From F23-D06 sp963603365 (GTDB taxonomy: Bacteria > Bacteroidota > Bacteroidia > Bacteroidales > WCHB1-69), in assembly GCA_963603365.1 (NCBI GenBank), contig CAVCMI010000034.1, positions 1 through 47,806 on the forward strand: 47,806 nt of DNA, written 5' to 3'. The notes beneath the pieces were generated by a model. It searched no databases. It was given only the letters and a program-made list of their open reading frames with translations, and was not told where the DNA came from. A program made the translations under genes and the position numbers. Shown here in pieces: positions 1 to 7,801 of the stretch (positions are counted from its first letter, which is position 1; each line of letters starts with the position of its first letter).

Positions 1-74
1 TCATTCAAGTATTTCTTGCGCTCAAATATCATATTAGAGTATCATTTTTGATATTGGTATCATATTTTACACCG

Positions 75-82
75 CAAAGATA
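75..82 (-). promoter_or_regulatory. possible -7 element, minus strand
   Basis: Read on the minus strand the bases are TATCTTTG followed by C, matching the Bacteroidota -7 consensus TAnnTTTG. I see no good TTG element at the expected distance. If it works, it drives a gene beyond the left edge of the window. Confidence 0.4.
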
Positions 83-154
83 CTGCTTTTATCTCAAAAG
101 AGAACATTAATGATAGAAAAACAGCATTTGGTAAGCATAAAAACAGTGTTATGT

Positions 155-179
155 AGCTTAGTAAGCTGCACTATAGTGC
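155..179. repeat. two abutting perfect palindromes
   Basis: Bases 155-167 read AGCTTA-G-TAAGCT and bases 168-179 read GCACTATAGTGC. Each is a perfect inverted repeat and they touch without a gap. They could be operator sites or a recombination site. The second resembles in layout the operator boxes of restriction-modification controller proteins, but no controller gene is visible nearby. Confidence 0.55.
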
Positions 180-462
180 CTGTTTCAAGTTAATGGACAT
201 AATTTGGTATCACATTCTTTACTTTCAGGGAGTCGTATCAACCGCATCTCTTTACAAATTCCTTCCAATAACTTTTACTTGTCACATTATGGGATAGGTT
301 GAAACAACCCCATACAATCCATATTTTCTTTGATTTTTGTTGTAATCAAAAGTTAAATACGTTAAATCTTCACCGTTTTGTATCTAAACAGAATCCATAT
401 TGCAACTTTTCTGCCGTTTAGAGCGTATAATACTGATAATCAACTAATAATAGATACAAAGG

Positions 463-1050
463 TTGTTTTGCGGTTGTGGTGGATTAAGCCTTGGATTCCA
501 AAAGGCCGGAATGGATGTCGTTGCTGCTTTTGACAATTGGACTGACGCATTGGCAGTTTACCGAAAAAACTTTTCCCATCCTGCAATACATGCTGATTTG
601 ATGAATGTAGAGCGCATATTGAAGACACAAAAGCTTCAGGATGCACTCAAAATCTTCAAGACGGCAGGCTATGGCCTCACATACACCGTGCTTAATGCCG
701 CATTGTGCGGAGTTCCCCAAAAAAGAAAACGATTTGTAATGGTCGGCAAACTTGGAGCGGAAGATGACTTTATGAAAAATGCCCTCTTGGAAAATTTGTC
801 CGATCATGAAATGAGCGTAGCCGAATACTTCGGAGACAAACTGGCGATAAAGTATTATTATCGTCATCCACGCAGTTATGCACGCAGGGGGATTTTCAGT
901 ACATCAGAGCCAAGTGCGACAATCCGTGGAGTGAACAGGCCTATGCCAAAAGGGTACACCCTGCATCCGGGCGACCCAGTGGATTCTCTCGAAGGCATCC
1001 GGCCGTTGACTTCCTTGGAGAGAAGTATGATTCAGACATTCCCGGAAGAC
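463..1050 (+). pseudogene. DNA cytosine-5 methyltransferase remnant
   Basis: The translated fragment starts at motif I (FCGCGGLSLGFQKAG, SAM binding), runs through the motif II/III region, and then jumps at about 598-605 straight to the end of motif VI (the NVERILKT stretch). It continues through motif VIII (VPQKRKRFVMVG) and much of the target-recognition domain. The usual block between, with the catalytic Pro-Cys motif IV and the Glu-Asn of motif VI, is missing without loss of frame. The 5' end begins just before motif I, with a TAG at 451-453 and only a TTG as possible start. Homology stops after IQTFPEDL, where motifs IX-X should follow, and the radA promoter begins. The open frame running on to 1407 is chance. 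The protein cannot methylate DNA. It was probably the modification enzyme of a type II restriction system. Confidence 0.85.
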
Positions 1051-1082
1051 TTGCCCCGGCACTCCATTTTATGCTATCTTTG
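1051..1082 (+). promoter_or_regulatory. radA promoter
   Basis: TTG at 1051-1053 and TATCTTTG at 1075-1082 are separated by 21 bases, matching the Bacteroidota promoter consensus. The -33 element lies exactly where methyltransferase homology ends, so the deletion that truncated that gene stopped at the edge of the radA promoter. Confidence 0.7.
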
Positions 1083-1145
1083 CGCTTTGTTGGAAGAGGG
1101 GAGGGCGGTTGTTCAGAAACAAGGTTTCTACAGATCAGTAAGAAT

Positions 1146-2516
1146 ATGGCAAAGAGCAAAACACGTTTTTTCTGCCGCAACTGTGGTGCGCAGTCGGCGC
1201 AATGGATGGGCAAATGCCCGTCGTGCGGAGAGTGGAACACCTTTGAGGAGGAGGTGCTGGTTCGCGAGGAGAAGCCTGCGCCAGGGCGGGTGTACATGCC
1301 TGCTACGGCAAGCGTGCCGAAGCCTATCGATGAGGTGTCGCTGTCGCAGATGCCGCGGATTACAACGGGATTCGTTGAGTTCGACAATGTGCTTGGCGGC
1401 GGCATAGTGCCGGGCTCTATCATCCTGCTGGGCGGAGAACCGGGCATCGGAAAGTCAACGTTGCTGCTGCAGATGGCGCTGCATGTCCGCCGGGGCAAGG
1501 TGTTGTATGTCTCTGGCGAGGAGAGTGAGGCGCAACTCAAGATGCGCGCCGCACGCCTCTCGGAGGAGGAAACGCCTGGCTGCTATGTGCTCACCGAAAC
1601 AAACACGCAGCAGATCATGAAACACATTGAAGCCCTAAACCCCGACATTGTGATTGTGGACTCCATCCAGACAATGCAGAGCAGCCTGCTCGACTCTGCC
1701 GCCGGTTCTATATCACAACTTAAAGAGTGCGCCGCCGAGTACCAGCATCTGGCCAAAACTACGGCAATCCCTGTGTTCCTCATCGGCCATATTACCAAAG
1801 ACGGCACGCTGGCAGGCCCAAAACTGCTGGAACATATCGTGGACACAGTGCTGCAGTTTGAGGGCGACCAGCATTACGGATACCGCATCGTGCGTTGCGT
1901 CAAGAACCGCTTCGGCTCTACATCGGAGATGGGCATCTTTGAGATGACGCGCAGCGGTCTCAAGGAAATCCAAAACCCCTCGGAGATTCTGCTTTCGCAA
2001 CATGAAGAACCTTACAGCGGAAACGCCGTGGCTTCTGTACTTGAAGGCAACCGCCCGATGATGATTGAGACGCAGGCACTGGTGAGCAGCGCCGTTTATG
2101 GGGTCCCGCAACGTTCTGCCACGGGCTACGACATCCGGCGCATGAATATGCTGCTGGCCGTGCTCGAGAAACGTTGCCGCTTCAAACTCGGCGCCAAGGA
2201 CGTGTTCCTCAATATCGCAGGCGGCATTAAGGTGGACGACCCCGCCATCAACCTTGCCGTTGTGGCGGCTGTGCTTTCGTCTGCTGCCGACATTGCCATT
2301 GATTCCAAAACCTGCTTTGCCGGCGAGATGGGACTGAGCGGCGAAGTCCGCCCCGTAACCCGCATCACCCAAAGGCTGTCAGAAGCCGCCAAATTAGGAT
2401 TCTCCCGCATGTTTGTCTCAAAATACAATCTTAAGGGCGTGAATGCCTCCGACTATAATATCAAAATTGTACCTATAACCAAGATAGAGGAGATGTTTCG
2501 TCTGCTCTTTGAATAA
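1146..2516 (+). CDS. radA: DNA repair protein RadA
   Basis: A RecA-like ATPase that helps process recombination intermediates, branch migration in particular. The 456-residue length is normal. The N-terminal zinc finger has Cys10, Cys13, Cys24 and Cys27. The Walker A motif GEPGIGKST covers residues 97-105, the RadA-specific KNRFG motif covers 253-257, and a Lon-protease-like C-terminal domain follows. I chose the ATG at 1146 because the protein then begins with MAKSKTRFFC as in relatives; the longer frame from 1071 would start inside the promoter. The 14-base gap to the RseC-like gene suggests cotranscription. Confidence 0.95.
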   Translation: MAKSKTRFFCRNCGAQSAQWMGKCPSCGEWNTFEEEVLVREEKPAPGRVYMPATASVPKPIDEVSLSQMPRITTGFVEFDNVLGGGIVPGSIILLGGEPGIGKSTLLLQMALHVRRGKVLYVSGEESEAQLKMRAARLSEEETPGCYVLTETNTQQIMKHIEALNPDIVIVDSIQTMQSSLLDSAAGSISQLKECAAEYQHLAKTTAIPVFLIGHITKDGTLAGPKLLEHIVDTVLQFEGDQHYGYRIVRCVKNRFGSTSEMGIFEMTRSGLKEIQNPSEILLSQHEEPYSGNAVASVLEGNRPMMIETQALVSSAVYGVPQRSATGYDIRRMNMLLAVLEKRCRFKLGAKDVFLNIAGGIKVDDPAINLAVVAAVLSSAADIAIDSKTCFAGEMGLSGEVRPVTRITQRLSEAAKLGFSRMFVSKYNLKGVNASDYNIKIVPITKIEEMFRLLFE

Positions 2517-2530
2517 TCCTTTGATTAAAT

Positions 2531-2959
2531 ATGGAAGAAGACACGATTTGCAAAGAAGGGATTGTGCGTGCCGTCAATGGCGAGAATGTCGAAGTTGAAA
2601 TCATCGTGCAGTCGGCTTGCAGCGGGTGTCACGCCAAGAGCATCTGTATGCCGTCCGACAAGAGGAACGAAACGGTGACGGCCAAGAATGTTTATGGAAT
2701 CGCACTCGGCACAGGCGACAAGGTGCAACTGGCAATGAAGACCTCCTCCGGGAACAAGGCTGTGATGTGGGCCTATGTCTTGCCGTTTGTCGTGCTGATG
2801 TCTGCATTGTTCGGCATGTATGCCATCACACGGAATGAACTCCTTAGCGTAATCGTAAGCCTGAGCCTGGTCGTGGCTTACTACTTTGCATTGAAAAAGA
2901 GAAACCGGAAATTTGAAAAAGAGTTTCAGCTTCACATAAAATCAAAACTCCCGGAATAG
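2531..2959 (+). CDS. RseC-like membrane protein (SoxR reducing system family)
   Basis: The 142-residue protein has the N-terminal cysteine cluster of the RseC/MucC family (Cys30, Cys33, Cys39 in SACSGCHAKSIC), then two hydrophobic segments at about 77-96 and 101-118. In proteobacteria RseC relatives act on sigma-E signalling or SoxR reduction. In Bacteroidota the gene often precedes rnf electron-transport genes, but none follow here, so it stands apart from its usual partners. The cysteine cluster may bind a metal or iron-sulfur centre; that is inference. It lies 14 bases after radA. Confidence 0.8.
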   Translation: MEEDTICKEGIVRAVNGENVEVEIIVQSACSGCHAKSICMPSDKRNETVTAKNVYGIALGTGDKVQLAMKTSSGNKAVMWAYVLPFVVLMSALFGMYAITRNELLSVIVSLSLVVAYYFALKKRNRKFEKEFQLHIKSKLPE

Positions 2960-2969
2960 CCATTTTTGC

Positions 2970-2977
2970 TACTTTTG
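2970..2977 (+). promoter_or_regulatory. promoter -7 element for the small unknown gene and its operon
   Basis: TACTTTTG followed by C matches TAnnTTTG. It sits just after the RseC-like stop codon. Transcription would start close to 2984, leaving a short leader before the ATG at 2990 or the one at 3008. I found no clear TTG element at the right distance. Confidence 0.55.
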
Positions 2978-3007
2978 CACGTTAAAAAAATGGACTTTTT
3001 GAACGCT

Positions 3008-3241
3008 ATGGATAATAGAGACCGCTTTCACGAAATCGGCGACAAATTGTACGCTGCCACCAAAGACTATCTTGCCCGTCACACCCAATATCCGACGGAT
3101 GTGGTAATGGCAGTATGTTGGGACACCCTCGACATCAAGATGGACAGCCCTGATAAAATCGATACTTCCTATACGCAATATTCGATGGCAGACTTTATCA
3201 AAATAAACGAGCAGGGGCTTTACGAACCGATTGTCTATTAG
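3008..3241 (+). CDS. small unknown protein, 77 residues
   Basis: I do not recognise this protein. From the ATG at 3008 it begins MDNRDRFHEIGDKLYAATKDYL and is acidic and soluble, with no signal peptide or membrane segment. An in-frame ATG at 2990 would add MDFLNA, but that lies very near the predicted transcription start. The stop is 9 bases before the GH3/beta-lactamase gene, and a promoter element lies just upstream, so it heads a transcription unit with that gene, tsaB and the UspA-like gene. Its density of charged and aromatic residues argues for a real gene rather than chance. Confidence 0.65.
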   Translation: MDNRDRFHEIGDKLYAATKDYLARHTQYPTDVVMAVCWDTLDIKMDSPDKIDTSYTQYSMADFIKINEQGLYEPIVY

Positions 3242-3250
3242 GCATAGCTG

Positions 3251-6157
3251 ATGAAGAGAGTTTTTCTGTTTTTGTTGTTTGTCGGCATCTCGTTCGGTTT
3301 GCCCGTCAGGACGGTTTGCGCACAGAGCAGGGTGGATTCGCTGTTGGCAAACATGTCGTTGGAGGATCGTATTGCGCAACTGCTGATTGTAAGGGTCAGT
3401 TCAACGGGCTCGGAAGCCGACTTCCGCAAGTCGGTTGACAACATCGCCAAGTACCGTCCGGGCGGGGTCTGTTTCTTCAAAGGAACGCCGTTGCGGGAGG
3501 CTTCCGTCACAAACAGGATGCAGGCTGCCAGCAAGATACCGCTCATTGTCTCCATTGACGGCGAGTGGGGCATCGCTATGCGCCTCGACAGCTGCGTCTC
3601 TTTCCCAAGGCAGATGACGATGGGGGCGCTTTCTACAGACAATGACTCGCTCATTTACAGAATGGGCCTTGAAGTTGCCGCCCAATGCCGCGCCATTGGC
3701 GTGAACCTCAACTTTGCCCCTTGTGTGGATATCAACAACAACGCCAGGAATCCTGTCATCAACAGCCGCTCTTTCGGCGAGAACCGCGAGCGGGTGACAG
3801 AGAAGGCTGCACTTTATCTCAAAGGCATGCAAGACGGAGGCATCACCGGTTGCATCAAGCACTTTCCAGGACACGGCGACACTGAAACAGATTCCCATAT
3901 AGGACTCCCCACGATCAAGAAGAGCCGCATCGAACTCGATGAGATGGAACTCTATCCTTTCCGCAATCTTATAAGCAGCCAAGAGGTGGATATGGTAATG
4001 GTGGGCCACTTGAATGTGCCGGCATTGGATTCTGCCGACGGCTCCGTGACGTCGCTGTCGTTCGCTACTGTTTCAGAATTGCTGAAGCGGGAATATGGCT
4101 ACACAGGGCTTGTTGTCACCGACGGGCTTGAAATGCAGGGCGTGCGGAAGCAAGCGCAAGGCGACGGCGAGGCAGAGATGCGCGCATTGTTGGCCGGCGT
4201 GGACTTGCTCCTGCTTCCTGGGAATACTGAAACTGTGGTGCAGAATATCAAGAATGCCGTTTTGGAGGGCGTAATCCCCGAAGAACTGATCAATGAACGC
4301 TGCCGCCGTGTGCTGCAGTTCAAGGAAGACAAAGGAATTCTTGACTGTGCCCTCGTTGACCTTCAGAAAGTTCAGGCAAATGTGAACGCTCCCCATGCAT
4401 TGCAGGTTTGTCAAGAGATTGAACGCAAGGCAGTAACGCTCCTCAAAAATGAGCATAATTCACTCCCGATTGTACGTATGCGCAACGATACGTCCGCGGC
4501 CGACAGCATCCTGCTCCTTTGTGTAGGACGTGAGGAATACCAGTCTGAATACCGCCAACTTGCCGACATGTTCGGGCTGGCTTACAGATATATCCCGAAC
4601 AAGAAAGAGAAAAAAACATCACTCCGCCTCGCCGATGCTGCGCTGCCCTACGGCCGTGTCATTGTGGCGTACGGAGCCTCCAACCAATTGGCAAGCCGGC
4701 AGTACGGTGTTGACACGGGCGTTGTGGCCATGCTCAACAACCTCTCTCTCGCCAAAAGGACGGTTCTGCTCCATCTCGGCAACCCATACGCACTCGACTA
4801 TTTTGGCACGGCCGGCAACTACGAAGCCCTGCTCGTCACCTACCAGTCCACCCCCAACAGCGTGCAGGCCGCCTTGCAGATCTGTTTCGGGCAATGCGAT
4901 GCGGAGGGGCTCTTGCCCGTGTCTAACAACAAGTACCCAAGCGGCACAGGCATTGTGCCAGACGAACGTGACGAGAACTTTTCCGCCCTGCCCGACAGTA
5001 TAACAGCCCGCCTCGACACGATGCTTTCCGGCGCATGCCGCGACCACCTGTTCCCCGGCTGCCAAGTGGTGGCTATACATGACGGTAATGTCTTGTACCG
5101 CAAATGCTTTGGCTATTATACCTACAACCGCCAAGACAAGGTGACTTTGCAGACGATGTACGACGTGGCATCACTGACGAAAGTCGCCGCCACTACGCTG
5201 GCGGTCATGAAACTGTACGATGAAAAGCGGATCCGGCTTTCGGATGCCGCCGCCAAATATCTCCCTTACCTGCATGGCACCGATAAGGCGCATATTACTG
5301 TTTCTGAACTGCTTACCCACACATCCGGACTGCCTGCTTTCATTCCGTTCTACAAAGAAATACAAGGCGACGAAACTTTCCTCCGCCGACACAAAACCCC
5401 AACATTTGAAATAAAAGTCGCCGACAACCTGTATCTCCGCAACGACTATCCAGACACAATGCGCCGGCAAGTCGCCGGATGCCGCCTCGGTCGCCGACAG
5501 TATGTTTACAGCGACCTCAATTTTTTCTTGCTCAAAGAAATAGTGGAAAAGATAACGCAGATGCCAATGGAGGTATATCTTAACGAGACATTTTACAGCA
5601 AGATGGGATTGTCGCGCACTGGCTTCAATCCGCTGTCGCACGGATACGCGAAGTCGGACATTGCGCCTACCGAGAAGGACACCTCGTTCCGTCAGCAGGT
5701 TGTGCAAGGCTATGTGCATGACCAGACCGCCGCGCTGTTTTACGGCAATGCCGGCAATGCCGGACTCTTCACGACGGCAGACGAAATGGCCGCCATTTTT
5801 GAGATGTTGCTCGACGGCGGCATATACAACGGACAGCGTTACCTTTCCGCAGAGACGGTAAAACTGTTCACGTCGGCGCACGAGCAGCACGGATGCAAAG
5901 TTCGTGGGCTGGGTTTCTACACGCCCAAACATCCGGGAAACTCCTCGATAGTGCCGGACGATGCCAGCAGCAGGATCTTCGGACATCAGGGCTTTACCGG
6001 CACCGTGGCATGGTGCGACCCCGACAACCGTCTTGTCTTTGTGTTCCTCTCTAACCGAGTCTATCCCGACTGTTATCCGAACCGGCTGGCAAAAAGCCGT
6101 ATCAGGCTGCTGGCTCATGAGTTGATATACGAAGCCATCAATAACGACAAGCATTAA
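3251..6157 (+). CDS. GH3 beta-N-acetylglucosaminidase fused to a beta-lactamase-family serine hydrolase
   Basis: The 968-residue exported protein has an N-terminal signal peptide ending near VCAQS (about residue 25). Residues about 30-390 form a NagZ-type GH3 domain: KHFPGHGD starts at 203, the His/Asp acid-base loop is at 208-216, and the nucleophile is Asp291 in TDGLEM. A GH3 C-terminal-like linker domain covers about 390-580. From about 590 follows a class C beta-lactamase/esterase-type domain with Ser641-Leu-Thr-Lys644, Tyr753 in YSDLN, and HQGFTG at 912-917. All catalytic residues are visible. The architecture is known in Bacteroidota. GH3 enzymes of this type remove N-acetylglucosamine from muropeptides, and the serine hydrolase may cut a peptide or ester bond, so a role in peptidoglycan turnover outside the inner membrane is likely but inferred. 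TsaB follows after 15 bases. Confidence 0.92.
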   Translation: MKRVFLFLLFVGISFGLPVRTVCAQSRVDSLLANMSLEDRIAQLLIVRVSSTGSEADFRKSVDNIAKYRPGGVCFFKGTPLREASVTNRMQAASKIPLIVSIDGEWGIAMRLDSCVSFPRQMTMGALSTDNDSLIYRMGLEVAAQCRAIGVNLNFAPCVDINNNARNPVINSRSFGENRERVTEKAALYLKGMQDGGITGCIKHFPGHGDTETDSHIGLPTIKKSRIELDEMELYPFRNLISSQEVDMVMVGHLNVPALDSADGSVTSLSFATVSELLKREYGYTGLVVTDGLEMQGVRKQAQGDGEAEMRALLAGVDLLLLPGNTETVVQNIKNAVLEGVIPEELINERCRRVLQFKEDKGILDCALVDLQKVQANVNAPHALQVCQEIERKAVTLLKNEHNSLPIVRMRNDTSAADSILLLCVGREEYQSEYRQLADMFGLAYRYIPNKKEKKTSLRLADAALPYGRVIVAYGASNQLASRQYGVDTGVVAMLNNLSLAKRTVLLHLGNPYALDYFGTAGNYEALLVTYQSTPNSVQAALQICFGQCDAEGLLPVSNNKYPSGTGIVPDERDENFSALPDSITARLDTMLSGACRDHLFPGCQVVAIHDGNVLYRKCFGYYTYNRQDKVTLQTMYDVASLTKVAATTLAVMKLYDEKRIRLSDAAAKYLPYLHGTDKAHITVSELLTHTSGLPAFIPFYKEIQGDETFLRRHKTPTFEIKVADNLYLRNDYPDTMRRQVAGCRLGRRQYVYSDLNFFLLKEIVEKITQMPMEVYLNETFYSKMGLSRTGFNPLSHGYAKSDIAPTEKDTSFRQQVVQGYVHDQTAALFYGNAGNAGLFTTADEMAAIFEMLLDGGIYNGQRYLSAETVKLFTSAHEQHGCKVRGLGFYTPKHPGNSSIVPDDASSRIFGHQGFTGTVAWCDPDNRLVFVFLSNRVYPDCYPNRLAKSRIRLLAHELIYEAINNDKH

Positions 6158-6172
6158 CCTTAAACATAAATC

Positions 6173-6877
6173 ATGACAGGTGAACCTATAATACTGCATA
6201 TAGAAACGGCCACAGAGGTGTGTTCTGCTGCTCTGACAAGAGGAAAACAGATCCTTTGCGTGCGCGAAGACATCAACGGGCATTCACATTCCCACAACTT
6301 GCTGCCTTTCATCGACAGCCTTTTGAAACAGGCAGACTGTCCCGCGGCAGCGTTGCAGGCCGTGGCGGTCAGCATCGGTCCGGGCTCCTATACAGGTCTG
6401 CGCATCGGGGCTTCTGCTGCCAAAGGCATAGCCTATGCACTGGGCATTCCGGTCATCACAATTGATACACTTGAGAGCATAGCGCAAGGGGCATATCAAC
6501 ATTTTGCCGGAGATGCCGCCTGTCAGTATGTGCCGATGATAGATGCCCGCAGAATGGAGGTCTATTCCGCCGTCTATGACAACCAAATGCATCTGTTGGA
6601 AGCCGCAACCCCTGTTGTGGTTGATGAGCAAGCCTTTGGCACGATCCTCGCCGATAACAGAATCGTGTTCTGCGGCAACGGCATGCCTAAATGCAGAGAC
6701 CTGCTTTCACGCCACCCCAATGCCTGTTTCGCCGACTTCACGCTGTCGGCACGCTATATGCTGCCTGCCGCTCTCCGAAAATGGGAAAAGGAGGAGTTTG
6801 CCGACGTAGCCTATTTTGAGCCCTTTTACCTAAAAGACTATGTGGCCGCAAAGCCTAATGTAAAAGGTTTGCATTGA
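6173..6877 (+). CDS. tsaB: TsaB, tRNA threonylcarbamoyladenosine synthesis
   Basis: TsaB is the inactive ASKHA-fold partner that scaffolds TsaD (with TsaE) when the threonylcarbamoyl group is placed on A37 of ANN-decoding tRNAs. The 234-residue protein starts LHIETATEVCSAAL and has the typical GPGSYTGLRIG motif near residues 64-74, followed by AAKGIAYALGIP. Length and motifs fit the family. It lies 15 bases after the GH3 fusion gene and 30 before the UspA-like gene. TsaD and TsaE are not in this window. Confidence 0.93.
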   Translation: MTGEPIILHIETATEVCSAALTRGKQILCVREDINGHSHSHNLLPFIDSLLKQADCPAAALQAVAVSIGPGSYTGLRIGASAAKGIAYALGIPVITIDTLESIAQGAYQHFAGDAACQYVPMIDARRMEVYSAVYDNQMHLLEAATPVVVDEQAFGTILADNRIVFCGNGMPKCRDLLSRHPNACFADFTLSARYMLPAALRKWEKEEFADVAYFEPFYLKDYVAAKPNVKGLH

Positions 6878-6907
6878 ACGCATTATCCTTTGTTTCTGCC
6901 TTGAAGA

Positions 6908-7753
6908 ATGAAAATAAACGCCCCTGTAGATCAGAAAAAGAAACTGAACATCACGGTAATCGCCGACCCTTCAGCGTATGGGCAATGCGCCCTCCGTTAC
7001 GGCGAACTGCTTGCCGTTGTCTTCAAGGCGACACTTACCGTTGTCTCAAACTTTGGATTCTCGCTTGAACCGCGCAATTCAGGCAAGGCCAAGGCTGAGG
7101 CCAGGGAGATTGCACCGCAGCCTCAGCCAGATACGGAACTTATCGTCCGCACCGACTACTTCTTCCCGGAAAGAGCCTACCGTTTTTCCGAAGAAACCAA
7201 CACCATTATGTTCGTTATCGGCGTTGACCGTAGCGGAAGAAACGGACTCTTCAACTGCCGTCGTGCCCTTGGCTTCATCAAGCCATCGCGTGTCCCAGTG
7301 ATGACAGTCGGCAAGGAATTGCCCTCCAGCGACGCTTTCCGAAACGTGCTTTTGCCCCTTGACATCGAACGCTACGCCAAAGAGAAAGCGCTTTGGGCCG
7401 GCTATTTCAGCCGCTTCTACCAATCTGTCATCCACGTGATTTACCCCTCTTATGCCGATGACGGACTCCGGAGGCAGGCACACGACAATGTTGCTTTTGT
7501 GGAGAAACTTTACAAAAACCTCAACGTTTCATACGACATCACAACGGTTAAGCCGCAAAAAGACATGGACCTTTTTTCATTGGAGTATGCCCGCAATATG
7601 GGCGCATCGCTCACCGTTGCCATCATTTCACGCTATTTCTCGATTACAGACCTCTTTGCAGACGCGCGCCTCCGGAAAATCATTGGCAACGAATACGGTT
7701 TCCCCGTGCTCTGCATCAATCAGCGTGACGACCTTTATGTATTGTGCACGTGA
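6908..7753 (+). CDS. universal stress protein-like protein, tandem domains
   Basis: The 281-residue protein reads as two UspA-like alpha/beta domains, about 13-140 and 143-275. The first ends in SRVPVMTVGKELP and the second in YGFPVLCINQRDD, the usual last strand of the fold. The glycine-rich ATP-binding signature of nucleotide-binding Usp proteins (G-x2-G-x9-G-S/T) is not visible in either half, so it probably belongs to the non-ATP-binding type. No membrane segment. It ends the operon begun at 3008. The family is assigned from fold pattern, so confidence is moderate. Confidence 0.65.
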   Translation: MKINAPVDQKKKLNITVIADPSAYGQCALRYGELLAVVFKATLTVVSNFGFSLEPRNSGKAKAEAREIAPQPQPDTELIVRTDYFFPERAYRFSEETNTIMFVIGVDRSGRNGLFNCRRALGFIKPSRVPVMTVGKELPSSDAFRNVLLPLDIERYAKEKALWAGYFSRFYQSVIHVIYPSYADDGLRRQAHDNVAFVEKLYKNLNVSYDITTVKPQKDMDLFSLEYARNMGASLTVAIISRYFSITDLFADARLRKIIGNEYGFPVLCINQRDDLYVLCT

Positions 7754-7771
7754 CATTTTTTTCTAATTTTG
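7742..7771 (+). promoter_or_regulatory. promoter of the M64 peptidase gene
   Basis: TTG at 7742-7744 and TAATTTTG at 7764-7771 with a 19-base spacer fit the Bacteroidota consensus very well. The -33 element overlaps the end of the UspA-like gene. The peptidase ATG lies 30 bases downstream. Confidence 0.75.
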
Positions 7772-7801
7772 CCCTTTTTAATTATTAAAACCCGAAACAC
7801 G

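Larger units (their letters stand above)
1..462. other. AT-rich non-coding stretch
   Basis: No reading frame here looks like a real protein. The DNA is clearly richer in A and T than the genes that follow. It holds two abutting palindromes at 155-179 and a short inverted repeat at 329-335 and 344-350 (TTTGATT/AATCAAA). A minus-strand promoter-like octamer lies at 75-82. Because a broken DNA methyltransferase follows, the stretch may be what is left of a restriction-modification locus, but I see no recognisable endonuclease or controller gene in it. Confidence 0.6.

Noticed and set aside
1051..1407. Continuation of the methyltransferase frame past 1050
   Set aside because: The translation after IQTFPEDL no longer resembles the family, crosses the radA promoter and overlaps the radA coding sequence in another frame.
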